This document shows positions 50,667-60,366 of a stretch of 64,000 bases of DNA, piece after piece. A model generated the notes under the pieces. That model saw only the letters and a list, made by a program, of their open reading frames with translations. It was not told where the DNA came from and did no database searches. Made by a program: the position numbers and the translations under genes. Within the stretch, counting starts at the first letter, position 1; every line of letters starts with the position of its first letter. This DNA comes from Microvirga lupini (GTDB lineage: Bacteria > Pseudomonadota > Alphaproteobacteria > Rhizobiales > Beijerinckiaceae), in NCBI RefSeq assembly GCF_014191055.1, contig NZ_JACHWB010000006.1:1-64000 (forward strand), given 5' to 3'.

Positions 50667-53600
50667 ATGAACGATGTGGGTAGTAAATCCCCTAACCGTA
50701 AAGGCAAGCCGCCGTCCGAAGTGGCGGGTGTGTCTCATGTCGTTACCGGCCGGATCATTCAAGAAAATGGCAGCGGTGTCGGCGGGCTCCTAGTCGAGGC
50801 GCTCGACATCCGCGGACGCGATCAGACGGTTCGGTTGAGCTCAACGGCGGTCGAGCCGCAGGGCACGTTTTCGATGTCCCTCCCCGTCGAGATCGCATCG
50901 GCCGCAAAGCCGATCAATCTTCGGCTGCGGGTTTTCGCGCCGGATCAGCCCGGCGTCGAGCGTAAGCAGCGCCTGCTCTTCGAGACCGAGGTCCGCGATC
51001 ATGCAGCGCCACGCGAACATTTTATTATCGAGCTGACACAAAAATCGATCGAGCGAGCGGGTCTCGCCAGAGGTCGCCCGGCCAGAACCGGTCGCATTGA
51101 GCCCGCCGCGGCGGCCGCCGATAACGCGCGCCGCGCCGCCCTGCGCAAGGCAGACGAAGAAGCGTTCGAGACGCAGCTCACCGAGGTCAAGGAACGGCGC
51201 GACCTGTTCCGCGAGAATATCCGTAGCGCACTTGAAGAGTCGATGTCGACGGTGACGCCGCAAGAGCGCCAACGGGGCCGCTTCGTCCCGACGCCGGATG
51301 ACATTCCGACGATCAGCGAAAACGCCATCAAGATGGATCTGGGAGTTCTCCTCGGCCAGCGCGACCCGGAGGCGGGCGGGCGAGCGCCGGTCGAGCGCGT
51401 CGCAAGGCTGCTCCTCACCGAAGGGCAGATCGCAAAGCTGCCCGGCGGCGGCACCCAGCCCGTTGAAATAACCGAGGCGGAGTTGGAGGAACTCCTTGAA
51501 GTCTCGATGGACAAACCTGCGTCGATCTTCCGCCGCTCGCTTGTCGACGATCCGTGCCGGCCAAAGACCGAGGCCGAGGCCTGTCTCGATGGCGAGGACC
51601 ATCATCATGAGCCTGAGACTCCCGTTGATCCCGAGGAAGAGGAAGAAGGCTCGGCGTCGACCTATAGCAGCCGCAAGGCGATCGATGCGCTGATGGAGCG
51701 GCAGGCTTCCCCCGAAGACCCGCTTATCTTCGGTCCGGGACTCCATGAGGAGGACCAGTTGCTTGAACCCGTGCTCAAGGCCGATGGCATCTCAAGTGCT
51801 ATCGCCAAACTGACCTTCGCGCCGGGGCCGGCCGAAGTTCCTGCGGTGCATTTCTTCAACGACCTCCAGGTCGCCTTCGAGCCGATCTGGCAGGAGGCGC
51901 TGGACGACCGCTTCCTCAAGGATGTCGAGGCCGCCTACGATAAGTTCGTGGAGCGAGGCGGGGCCCCTGCGGTCAACCGGATCAAAAGTCTACTCGGCCT
52001 TTCGGGGGTCCTCAATCCGAACATCTTCCTCAACGAGCTGCTCGATATTGGCACGGTAACGGACACGGCCTACGACAATGTCGCCAGCGTCGTCATCATC
52101 ACGCGCGAAGAATGGAACGCGCTGCCCGCGCCGGCCAAGACCTATCTGAGCCAGATCTCCGCCCAGATGGCGCAGCTGCGCACCGACATCGTCGAGAGCA
52201 TCGACGGCTCCATGTCGCCCCTGGAGCTGTTGCTGGCCGGAGGCTCGACCTCATCGCTGATCAAGGCTGGCCTCGCGCCATTCCTTAGCCCGACCACGAT
52301 CGAGCTTCGCGCCAAGCTCCAGCTCCTGAAGTCCGACGCCGAGGGAATCGTCGCCCTAGCACGACGGCTGGTCTTGGAGGTCGAAGCGGGTCGCCCCTTC
52401 CGCCCCACCCACACCATCATCGAGGAGCTAAAACAGCAGCACAGCAAGGCCTATCCGTTTCGCCATTTCGCGGCGAGTTCCCGCTATCGCAGCGTCAATT
52501 TCGGATTGCTCGTCACCTACAAGCAGATCTGGACGCTGAAGGCCTATCAGGTGGGTGAGCTGGTCGGCACCATACCCATGGCCCCGGACGAAGAGCGCAA
52601 GTATTCGCGCCGGACAGTCCGCAAGACGAAGCGCGCGGTCCAGGAAGTCGAATCCCTCTATGAGCGGCGCACCGGCGAGACGGAGTCGCGTTCCCGCGTC
52701 GAGGCCGAGATCATTCACCGCGCCACCGCCAAGACAAACTTCTCGATGAGTTCGACCGGAACGGTGAGCTACGGCGCCGGCGGCGGCGGCGGGGGTGGCG
52801 GCGAGCAGAGCAGCGGCGGCGGCATGGGCGTCAGCGGATCCAATACGACCACTTTCTCGCGCGACGTCGAAAAGCATTCGAGCGCGGTCAAGAAGGAGTT
52901 CAACGAGTCGATCCGCAAGGCGACCGACGAGATCAAGAACGAGCGCAAAACCGAGATCACCACTGAGGATACGTTTGAGGAGGAGGTGACCCAGTCCGGT
53001 GTGCTCAAGAACCCGAACAACCAGATTACGTGCACCTACCTGCTCTATGAACTGGAGCGCCTGATCGGCATAGAAGAGAAGCTGCACGGCCTCCAGTCGG
53101 TTGCCCTAGTCGCCATGGAGGTACCCGCTCCGAGTGAGCTCACGTATGCCTGGCTGATCCGCCACGACTGGATCTTGAGCCGCGTGCTACTCGATCCGTC
53201 TTACGCACCTGCGCTCGGCTACGTCTCGACGACGCTGATTAGCGACGACGTCACCCTTCGTGAGATGCGCGAGGCACTGTTTCGTCAGCGCAAGCTGGTT
53301 GAGGAGCTGAAGCAAGACCTGGCCGACCGACGCGTACTCGCCGGCCTGCGCTACGCAGCCCTGCAGAAGCAGATTGAGCGGACGGCCGAGTCATCCGAAG
53401 GCGGCGGCGGATTGTTTGGCGATATTGTCGGCGGGATCGGCAAAATTGCGGGCGGCGTCCCAATCGTCGGTGACATCGTCGAAGGCGCGCTCGACATGAT
53501 TACGGGTGAAGGCCAGGTCAGCCAGGCCGACCAGCTGCGCGAGGGCGCAGCGCGGGACGCCTATGAACGCGAGCAGCGCGAGGAGCAGGATCTCGCCTCA

Positions 53601-54521
53601 CGCATGCTGAGCGCCACTTCCACCTTGGAGACGATGCAGCGCGACTATACGGATCGACTTTCGCGGCATCTCTCGCAGCTCGGCCAAGTGCACCGGCTGA
53701 TCGATCATATCTGGCAGAACATCCTCTACTACATGCAGGCCATCTGGGCTCACATACCCGACGACCAGCTTTTCCTGATTCTCAAGGATGTTCCGGTTCC
53801 AGTCTTCGAGAAGGACAAATCGAAGACGATCAAAATCAATCCTGCCGTCCACGCGGCGGCGACGGACCTGTCGGCGATCGACACCAAGTGGGTCCATGCT
53901 AAGAGCGGCCTGGGGATCAAGCAGCCGCCTGTGAGTGAGGCCGACAAGATCAAGACCGTGCCGCTTTCGCAGGTCGCCAACATTTACAAGAGGCTAGGAT
54001 GCTGGGCCAACTTCCTAATCTTCCCGATGTTCGAGGCCAATCCCATCACCGACTTTATGATGGAACCCTATGTAAAGCTGGCCGAAGGCGAGTATGGCAT
54101 TTCCGACCCCGACCCGATCGGCAACATGACCCTGAGTGAGTTCGCCGATTATGTCTGTTGCCTCAAGAAACATTATGAGGAGCAAGATCGGCCGGAAGTG
54201 TTCGAGAAGCTGAAGCCGGAGCTCCAAGAGGCGCTGAGAAAACTGCTCCAGAGCTCGCGACGCGACGAGGACATTGTCATCCCTTGCGAGGACGGCCTCT
54301 ATATCGAGGCCCTACCTGGTACCCATTCAGTGATGGAGCAGTTCAAGCAACTGCATCGCATCATCGACGTGAAGAGCGCGCAAGCGGACCTGCGCACGAA
54401 AGAGCTCAACAATATCCGACGTGCCGAGATGATCCTGAATGAGGACCTCGCCGATCCGGATATCGAGAGCGTCAAGAATGTCTACTATAACGGACCAGCG
54501 CCACACGATGGCGACGAATGA
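50667..54521 (+). CDS. Very large unrecognised protein, first of a two-gene unit (1284 aa)
   Basis: GGAGG precedes the ATG by seven bases. Residues about 22-100 look like a transthyretin/carboxypeptidase-regulatory beta domain (VVTGRIIQENGSGVGGLLVE). Then a charged helical region, an acidic His/Glu stretch (309-330, HHHEPETPVDPEEEEE), helical core, and a segment near 620-690 (YQVGELVGTIPMAPDEERKY) with many Arg/Lys/Glu. A Gly-rich linker follows (704-727), more heptad-like helices, and a hydrophobic Gly-rich part near 935-970 (GLFGDIVGGIGKIAGGVPIV). No signal peptide, Walker or catalytic motif is apparent. It is followed after 16 bp by the 848-aa gene, so they act together. I cannot name a family; structural, effector or delivery roles are possible. 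Confidence 0.85.
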   Translation: MNDVGSKSPNRKGKPPSEVAGVSHVVTGRIIQENGSGVGGLLVEALDIRGRDQTVRLSSTAVEPQGTFSMSLPVEIASAAKPINLRLRVFAPDQPGVERKQRLLFETEVRDHAAPREHFIIELTQKSIERAGLARGRPARTGRIEPAAAAADNARRAALRKADEEAFETQLTEVKERRDLFRENIRSALEESMSTVTPQERQRGRFVPTPDDIPTISENAIKMDLGVLLGQRDPEAGGRAPVERVARLLLTEGQIAKLPGGGTQPVEITEAELEELLEVSMDKPASIFRRSLVDDPCRPKTEAEACLDGEDHHHEPETPVDPEEEEEGSASTYSSRKAIDALMERQASPEDPLIFGPGLHEEDQLLEPVLKADGISSAIAKLTFAPGPAEVPAVHFFNDLQVAFEPIWQEALDDRFLKDVEAAYDKFVERGGAPAVNRIKSLLGLSGVLNPNIFLNELLDIGTVTDTAYDNVASVVIITREEWNALPAPAKTYLSQISAQMAQLRTDIVESIDGSMSPLELLLAGGSTSSLIKAGLAPFLSPTTIELRAKLQLLKSDAEGIVALARRLVLEVEAGRPFRPTHTIIEELKQQHSKAYPFRHFAASSRYRSVNFGLLVTYKQIWTLKAYQVGELVGTIPMAPDEERKYSRRTVRKTKRAVQEVESLYERRTGETESRSRVEAEIIHRATAKTNFSMSSTGTVSYGAGGGGGGGGEQSSGGGMGVSGSNTTTFSRDVEKHSSAVKKEFNESIRKATDEIKNERKTEITTEDTFEEEVTQSGVLKNPNNQITCTYLLYELERLIGIEEKLHGLQSVALVAMEVPAPSELTYAWLIRHDWILSRVLLDPSYAPALGYVSTTLISDDVTLREMREALFRQRKLVEELKQDLADRRVLAGLRYAALQKQIERTAESSEGGGGLFGDIVGGIGKIAGGVPIVGDIVEGALDMITGEGQVSQADQLREGAARDAYEREQREEQDLASRMLSATSTLETMQRDYTDRLSRHLSQLGQVHRLIDHIWQNILYYMQAIWAHIPDDQLFLILKDVPVPVFEKDKSKTIKINPAVHAAATDLSAIDTKWVHAKSGLGIKQPPVSEADKIKTVPLSQVANIYKRLGCWANFLIFPMFEANPITDFMMEPYVKLAEGEYGISDPDPIGNMTLSEFADYVCCLKKHYEEQDRPEVFEKLKPELQEALRKLLQSSRRDEDIVIPCEDGLYIEALPGTHSVMEQFKQLHRIIDVKSAQADLRTKELNNIRRAEMILNEDLADPDIESVKNVYYNGPAPHDGDE

Positions 54522-54537
54522 CGGCGCCGGCTGAGCC

Positions 54538-57084
54538 ATGAGCCCGCCACCGCCGCCGATTGTTAATCGTAAGTATTACGGCCCTCGCGCCACGATCAAT
54601 CGGGACGAGTTGGAACAGGCGCGGAAGATCGTCGGATACGACAAGCGCGCGGTCGCCAACTACAGCGAGGCGCTGGTCGGCGAGGTCGTCGCCCGCGACT
54701 GGGTCACTTCCGCCTACAAGGGCAAAGCCAAGCTCCGGGCTGTCATGGTGCGGCCGGGCGGCGTCCCCGTGCTCGACTATCTGTTCGAAACCGCCAATGG
54801 TGAATTCGTCGTCGTCGAGGCGAAGGCCGCGAAGTCTCAGCTGGGCTGGACCAAGGGCCGGGTCCTTATGATCGAGCCCGGCGGCGGCGCCTATTTCCTG
54901 GAAATTCCCGGGGACGTTCAGCAATTCTCGCCGACCTGGTTTGAGCAGCGCCTGGCCGAGATGAGGGGCCCGAAGGGTGATCCCGCATCGCGGCGGCTCG
55001 CGGCGGAACTCGAAGCGAGCTGGCGCACGGGAAAGATACGGGCTTTGGTCATTCGCGCCCCCGAGGGCGCCCGCACGGCCGAAGTCGCATTGGAGATCCT
55101 CGACCATAGCGATGAATGGAACGCGCACCGCGGCGTTACTGCGAACCATACGATACCTAAGGGGAGCGAGGTGGGATCGGTGGTGAATGGTGCTCCCGTG
55201 AAGACAGGCGTTACGGAACAGCGACCACCCGTCGAACGAATGCTCAAAATTCACCAGTCGGACGAGACGCGTCTTAAGAAGGAGTTAGACCGGCTCGATA
55301 CGGAACGCGGGAAAGCCAACTCCGAGTTGAACCGGGCGAAAGGACGTCTGAAGACAGCCGAGAAGAACAAGCTCGCAGCTGACCAGAAGCCAAGAACCTG
55401 GCAAACGACAAAGGACAAGCTGGAGGCCAAGGTAACTGCCGAAAAGGCCGAAGTGACTCGCCTGGAAACCAGGGCAAAGGATGCCAACCAGGCCGTCGAC
55501 GACATCAAGCAGAAGCTAGTTGAGGTTCGTCAGAAGATCAGGGAAGTGGGCGCCGAAGTTCGCAAGCTGCGGGCGAGCACCGCGGCCCAGCCTGTACCGT
55601 CCGCTGCGGCGCAAGCAGGCATAGTCGCCGGACCCAAGGCAAGTCGCGCAACGGATCTGGACGCCGGCCGGGCGGCCGCAACGGCTGATCCCGGCACGAA
55701 GGCCGGCGAGCTCGTCGAGGCTCGGGCAAACACGGCAAGGGCCACCGAAGGCGCAGTTGACGCGACGAAGGCTAGGGCGATTGAGGGTGGCCGGCCCGTG
55801 CGCGAGCTGGCGGCGGGAGCCGCCGATGTCGCGAAGGTTGGGAAGCTCGCGCGCGTCCTATCCCTAACGAAGACGATCGGCAAAGTTGCCGTCGGACTGT
55901 TCATCCCTCTCACCAAGCTTGAGATCCTCCTTGAGCTGGCCTTGTGGCTCTACGATTGGGATCAGCGCAGGCGAAAGGCCGACGAGCGGGAGTGGCGGCG
56001 CATCTATGCCTTCCTCTTCGAGAGCGCGGCCCCCATCGCCGATCCTTTTGCTGGTCAATACCAGCCGGCGATCGGGGGATGGATTTGGGATACAATGAAC
56101 GCACGTCTCAACAACGAGCGCGATCCACAGAACTTCGTTCAATGGGTCCGTGAGTGGGACCGCAATCGGAAATGGCTGGGGTTTGTCTATGTTGGCGTCG
56201 CAGGAGGCCTCACTCGTCAGGAGCATGTGCCGCGAATAAGCTCGGCCGACAAAGCGCCTCATCCCATCCGCTATTGGGCCGGAGAGATGAAATTCGACTT
56301 CAAGACCTGGTCGAAAGAGGACAACCGTTCGAAGAAGGAAGGGCCTACCCGGGAGTTGGGGCCAGAGCATCCGGATAATCTTTTCACCCTTGGTGAGTTC
56401 GGCGATCCATTCAAGAAACCTGAAAACAAGGACATGACGCGATGGGCAGCCGCGAACCAATCGCGCAGCGACTATCTCTATCGGGATGTCGAGGAGCGGC
56501 GGATGAGCATAAGCGTCACGTCACCCACGCCGATCCTCACACCGTTCGACTATCTGTCTTTCAAGTGCAAGGATCTGATGGTCGAAATATTACGCTTCAT
56601 CAGCAGGTTCGATGAATATTTCCAGATCATGGCCCCCTTCAGCCGGGAAACGTTCTTCACAAAATACTGGTACGAAGGCGGGACGTTCCCGGATCCAATC
56701 GATAGCGATTCGGCGCATTATTGCCTGAAGAAGCTCTATGCCCTGATTACGGCGCTGGAAGCCCACACACCACAGCAGAAGGAAACGGCGCAGGCCGGTT
56801 TGGAAAGGCGCCGCCAGATCATCGCAGATATCGTCCGTCCCAACCGGACGAGCAACGATCTGTCCGACATCGACAAGCGGCTCTATCGCCTCGCACGCGA
56901 TCTTAATTATACGAGCTATCGGCCGGTCCAGGATCCTGACCTCGCCTACCTGACCAACGAGCATCTTTCCGCTCTGACATCCGACATTCTGGGCGACGCC
57001 CGTCGCATCTATGCCGACATCACGTCTGGCAAGGATTCACCGCGATCTCTCGAATATCGCTACATTGGGTCAAAGAGTTCCTGA
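54538..57084 (+). CDS. Large protein with PD-(D/E)xK-like N-terminus, coiled coil and hydrophobic helix (848 aa)
   Basis: The ATG at 54538 lies 16 bp after the partner's stop. Residues 23-143 resemble a restriction-endonuclease fold: helix with Glu44/Glu49 (NYSEALVGEVVARDW), strand with Asp80 (VLDYLFETANGEF), then VVVEAKAAKSQLG with Glu94-Ala-Lys96 and Gln101. This matches the D...ExK...Q order of nuclease toxins and enzymes. A long coiled coil spans about 235-347, an Ala-rich linker 348-440, and a hydrophobic helix 446-473 (IGKVAVGLFIPLTKLEILLE). The rest is a mixed, Trp/Tyr-rich domain to 848. No signal peptide. It is probably a nuclease delivered or held by the 1284-aa partner; this is inference. 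Confidence 0.85.
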   Translation: MSPPPPPIVNRKYYGPRATINRDELEQARKIVGYDKRAVANYSEALVGEVVARDWVTSAYKGKAKLRAVMVRPGGVPVLDYLFETANGEFVVVEAKAAKSQLGWTKGRVLMIEPGGGAYFLEIPGDVQQFSPTWFEQRLAEMRGPKGDPASRRLAAELEASWRTGKIRALVIRAPEGARTAEVALEILDHSDEWNAHRGVTANHTIPKGSEVGSVVNGAPVKTGVTEQRPPVERMLKIHQSDETRLKKELDRLDTERGKANSELNRAKGRLKTAEKNKLAADQKPRTWQTTKDKLEAKVTAEKAEVTRLETRAKDANQAVDDIKQKLVEVRQKIREVGAEVRKLRASTAAQPVPSAAAQAGIVAGPKASRATDLDAGRAAATADPGTKAGELVEARANTARATEGAVDATKARAIEGGRPVRELAAGAADVAKVGKLARVLSLTKTIGKVAVGLFIPLTKLEILLELALWLYDWDQRRRKADEREWRRIYAFLFESAAPIADPFAGQYQPAIGGWIWDTMNARLNNERDPQNFVQWVREWDRNRKWLGFVYVGVAGGLTRQEHVPRISSADKAPHPIRYWAGEMKFDFKTWSKEDNRSKKEGPTRELGPEHPDNLFTLGEFGDPFKKPENKDMTRWAAANQSRSDYLYRDVEERRMSISVTSPTPILTPFDYLSFKCKDLMVEILRFISRFDEYFQIMAPFSRETFFTKYWYEGGTFPDPIDSDSAHYCLKKLYALITALEAHTPQQKETAQAGLERRRQIIADIVRPNRTSNDLSDIDKRLYRLARDLNYTSYRPVQDPDLAYLTNEHLSALTSDILGDARRIYADITSGKDSPRSLEYRYIGSKSS

Positions 57085-57613
57085 GCTTCCACTCTCAGGC
57101 GGGCTCTTCTCTATTCGGCGGTTTAAGGTCAAGCACTTTCGGGCTGTTTTACCGCTCCGATGTTTCACGTCACTCGCGGGTCTTGCTTCTCGTCGGGATC
57201 AGCTCTCGGGCTCTCCCATGATGGGATCAGAAGGATGAGGTGGCCCAATCTGTTGCGCTGTCACTTTGCCTCTAAAGGCGAGATGAAGAACTCGATAAAA
57301 TCAACGGCGACCCTTTGCCGTCAAATGTGAGATTTTGCCTTTAAGCTCGAGATTTTGCCTCTAAAAGTGAGACAGAGTTTACAGGAACGTGCGGCTGGCT
57401 GCAGTCCTGTGTCCGCTTGCTCCAGACTTATCACAAGGAGGCTCGATTGCTCGCCTCTGTCGAGCGTATTGCGTGCCGGAGACAGCACCGAGTTCACACC
57501 ACGGGATCAAGGAGCAGAGAACAAACCTGATCGGCATCTCATCTTTAAGGGCTAAGAATTTCTCATTTCGGCATCCAACGCGACGAATCTTAGATTTAAA
57601 GGCAAAGCGACAC
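57085..57613. other. Interval with the repeat array, no gene
   Basis: Besides the 20-bp repeats, nothing coding is supported between the 848-aa gene and the DUF1612 fragment. Minus-strand frames here are antisense to the fragment. Confidence 0.45.
57264..57372 (+). repeat. 20-bp tandem direct repeats (iteron-like)
   Basis: Three units stand head to tail without spacer: CTTTGCCGTCAAATGTGAGA (57313-57332), TTTTGCCTTTAAGCTCGAGA (57333-57352) and TTTTGCCTCTAAAAGTGAGA (57353-57372). A fourth, CTTTGCCTCTAAAGGCGAGA, is at 57264-57283. An inverted partial copy (tttaaaggcaaag) lies at about 57596-57608, at the edge of the DUF1612 fragment. Regular units of about two helical turns suggest a protein-binding array. 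Confidence 0.7.
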
Positions 57614-58107
57614 CGGCCATTGCCGCGGCCGCTGTGGCGTGGAATGCGTGGCTCGATCTCAACCTCTACACCCGCCTGCCCTGGCTCGGTCTGATCATGG
57701 CGGCATCGATCCTGCGGGCGAGGGGCCTCACCCACCATCTGCTGCCGCTGGCGGCCGGGTTCAAGCAGTCGAAGTTCCGGCCGCAGGGGCGGGAAGGGGC
57801 GGCCGAGACGCTGGAGGGCTTCTGCCAGGTGCTCGAGGAGGCGCTTGTGATCGCCCACAAGGACCTCGACCGCCTTGTGCTCGCCCGTGAGCTGATGATC
57901 CGGGTGACAGTCAAGACCCGCTCGAACTCCAGGCTGCCGGAGCTGGTCGAGCTGTTCCTGTCGCGCCCGCTGGTGACGGTGCCGCTCGGGGCCAAGCTGC
58001 TGAAGGTCACGCCCAAAGCCATTGATCTGATGCTGGCGCAGCTCGGCGGCGCGCTCCCGCGGGAGCTCACCGGCCGAACCCGCTACCGCGCCTGGGGCAT
58101 CGTGTAA
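57614..58107 (+). pseudogene. RHE_PE00001/DUF1612-HTH protein, 3' fragment
   Basis: Similarity to the intact gene at 42133 starts abruptly at cggccattgccgcggccgc and runs to the stop (AIAAAAVAWNAWLDLNLYTR ... TRYRAWGIV). Identity is high, about 90 percent by eye. The N-terminal 220-odd residues are missing. The HTH end is complete, so a short DNA-binding peptide could be made from an internal start at 57634 (GTG). The repeat array lies directly upstream. Confidence 0.85.
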
Positions 58108-58207
58108 GGCTACCCGACCACACAACTAACGCCTCTTTTGACGCCTCTTTGTCGCCGTACTGCCATGGTCCAGAGCTTCCCGGTGAACCTTAACCGGAGG
58201 AGTCGGC

Positions 58208-58555
58208 TTGTTCGAGGATCACGGGAGCACACGGATCGATCTGGCCTGTCCTCACTGCCAGCAGCAGTTCAAGGTCCGGCTGCGCAAGCTCCAGTTCGGG
58301 GCGGATCTGACCTGCCGCCTGTGCCGGCACGAGTTCTCTGCCCGAGAGGTTTCCAGCCGGCCCGACGTTCAGAGCGCGCTGGCGCGCATGCAAACAATCG
58401 TGAGGCCGAGGACACAGAACAGGAAGCCCCGTCAGCCAAGTGGTGTGGCGGCCTCTTTGCAGGCCAAGCAGCCAAACCGTCTCCAGCACAAAGGCGAGGA
58501 GCTTCGTCCATTGATACCCCAGCGCCGTGGCGAGCAGGGCTCCTCCGATATCTAA
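58208..58555 (+). CDS. Small zinc-finger hypothetical protein, TTG start
   Basis: GGAGGAG seven bases upstream supports a TTG start at 58208. The protein begins MFEDHGSTRIDLACPHCQQQ and has two cysteine pairs, CPHC and CRLC, 25 residues apart, forming one zinc ribbon. Related Rhizobiales proteins are about 70 aa, so the C-terminal half here (after HEFSAREVSS) may be frame-shifted or unrelated. Possible nucleic-acid binding; role unknown. Confidence 0.6.
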   Translation: MFEDHGSTRIDLACPHCQQQFKVRLRKLQFGADLTCRLCRHEFSAREVSSRPDVQSALARMQTIVRPRTQNRKPRQPSGVAASLQAKQPNRLQHKGEELRPLIPQRRGEQGSSDI

Positions 58556-58686
58556 GGCGAGGAGGTGAGCGCCCTTCCAGCGTCAGCTATCTCCAGCGTC
58601 TTGGCTCCCACCTAGCAGGCCCCGCTGCTAGCCCTACTTAGTCGCCTATGGGCTGGCTCTGGCCCTGCCCTCACATCGAGTTCTTC

Positions 58687-60366
58687 ATGCCGCCACAAGA
58701 TGCTGAAGGACCGGACAGCCAACCATCGGCTTTGGCGCCGTTCCGGCACCGCATCTTCCTCGCTGTCTGGATTGCCAGCCTCGCCTCCAACTTCGGCGGA
58801 CTGATCCAGTCGGTGGGCGCAGCCTGGCTGATGACGTCGATCGGCGCCTCGGCCGATCTCATCGCCCTGGTGCAGGCCTCGACGACACTGCCGATCATGC
58901 TGTTCTCGCTCATGGCTGGCGCCATCGCCGACAACTTCGAGCGGCGCAAGCTCATGCTCGCCTCGCAGCTCTTCCTGCTCGTGGTGTCAGTGGCCCTGAC
59001 CCTGTGCACCTACTTTGGCTTGGTGACGCCCTGGCTCCTGCTGGCCTTCACCTTCCTGGTCGGCTGCGGCACAGCGTTCAACGGACCCGCCTGGCAGTCG
59101 CTGGTAGGCGAGATGGTGCCCCGCTCCGACCTGCCGGCAGCGATTGCCCTCAACAGCATGGGCTTCAATATCGCCCGCAGCGTCGGCCCGGCGCTCGGCG
59201 GCATCATCGTCGCAACTGTGGGCGCCTTCGCGGCCTTTGCCGTCAACGCGATCAGCTATCTCGGACTGATCGTGGTCCTGGCGCGCTGGCAGCCCGTCCG
59301 CCCACCCAGGGCTTTGCCACCCGAAACGCTCGGATCGGCCATGGCGGCCGGGATCCGCTATGTGGCCATGTCGCCCAATCTTGGTGTGGTGCTCCTACGG
59401 GGAGCCGTGTTCGGCATCGCGGCCATTGCCGTCCAGGCGCTAATGCCGCTCATCGCGCGCGACCTGATCCAGGGTGGCCCGCTCACCTTTGGCCTCCTGC
59501 TCGGGGCCTTCGGCGCAGGGGCGGTCGGTGGAGCCCTCTTGAGTACGCGTCTGAGGCAGGCCCTGTCCCTTGAGGCTCTGGTGCGGATTGCGTTCCTCAG
59601 CTTCGCCGTCTGCGCAGCGGTTGCGGGATCGAGCCCCTTTGCACTCCTGACGATCGTCGCGATGGCTCTGGGTGGGGCCAGCTGGGTGCTGGCGCTCTCC
59701 AGCTTCAACGCCACCGTGCAGCTGTCCTCGCCCCGCTGGGTGGTCGGACGGGCTCTGGCGCTCTACCAGATGATGACCTTCGGCGGCATGGCCTTCGGTA
59801 GCTGGATCTGGGGCGTGGCAGCCGAGCGGTATGGAACGGGGGACGCTCTGCTGATCGCAGCAGGGGTGCTGGTGGCTGGAGCCGCCCTTGGCCTGCGGCT
59901 TCCCTTGCCCGAGCTGAAGACGCTGAACCTCGACCCTCTCAACCGCTGGACCGAGCCTGATATTGCGGTAGACATTCTCCCGCGGAGCGGCCCCATTGTG
60001 ATCACGATCGAGTACGCGATCCGGGAAGCCGATGTGGTGGCCTTCCTTGCCGTGATGGCAGAGCGGCGGCGGATTCGGCGCCGGGACGGCGCACGTCATT
60101 GGACGCTGCTGCGGGATCTAGAGAACCCTGAGATCTGGATCGAGCGCTACCACAACCCGACATGGCTGGACTACGTGCGGCACAACCAACGCATCACGCA
60201 GGCTGACGCTACTGTGGGAGAACGGCTCCGGGAGTTGCATCAGGGGCCAGGTCGGCCACGCGTGCGGCGCATGATCGAGCGCCAGACTGGCGGGCCAGCC
60301 CTGGGTCCTGGATCTCAGACCCATGACCTCACCGAACCCCTGACGGATCCAACCCGCTCGTCCTGA
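58687..60366 (+). CDS. MFS exporter (MFS_3/EntS-type) with C-terminal ferredoxin-like tail
   Basis: I prefer the ATG at 58687 (MPPQDAEGPDSQPSALAPFR) over 58648; 559 aa. About 12 membrane helices are visible, with the MFS A motif-like loop AGAIADNFERRKLMLASQLF and the MFS_3 region LNSMGFNIARSVGPALGGII. The soluble tail from about residue 435 (IVITIEYAIREADVVAFLAV ... ERYHNPTWLDYVRHNQR) is found in many alphaproteobacterial MFS_3 proteins and resembles a dimeric alpha-beta barrel. Probable efflux of siderophores or small toxic compounds. Part of the tail is duplicated at 35514. Confidence 0.9.
   Translation: MPPQDAEGPDSQPSALAPFRHRIFLAVWIASLASNFGGLIQSVGAAWLMTSIGASADLIALVQASTTLPIMLFSLMAGAIADNFERRKLMLASQLFLLVVSVALTLCTYFGLVTPWLLLAFTFLVGCGTAFNGPAWQSLVGEMVPRSDLPAAIALNSMGFNIARSVGPALGGIIVATVGAFAAFAVNAISYLGLIVVLARWQPVRPPRALPPETLGSAMAAGIRYVAMSPNLGVVLLRGAVFGIAAIAVQALMPLIARDLIQGGPLTFGLLLGAFGAGAVGGALLSTRLRQALSLEALVRIAFLSFAVCAAVAGSSPFALLTIVAMALGGASWVLALSSFNATVQLSSPRWVVGRALALYQMMTFGGMAFGSWIWGVAAERYGTGDALLIAAGVLVAGAALGLRLPLPELKTLNLDPLNRWTEPDIAVDILPRSGPIVITIEYAIREADVVAFLAVMAERRRIRRRDGARHWTLLRDLENPEIWIERYHNPTWLDYVRHNQRITQADATVGERLRELHQGPGRPRVRRMIERQTGGPALGPGSQTHDLTEPLTDPTRSS
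59998..60194 (+). repeat. 197-bp repeat, copy B (within MFS gene)
   Basis: This is the native location of the segment also present, inverted, at 35514-35710. The intact reading frame and continuing family tail here show it is the donor-type copy. Confidence 0.85.

Noticed and set aside
50841..51746. 301-codon minus-strand frame opposite the 1284-aa gene
   Set aside because: Shadow frame with no start context; the plus-strand gene is continuous with a good ribosome-binding site.
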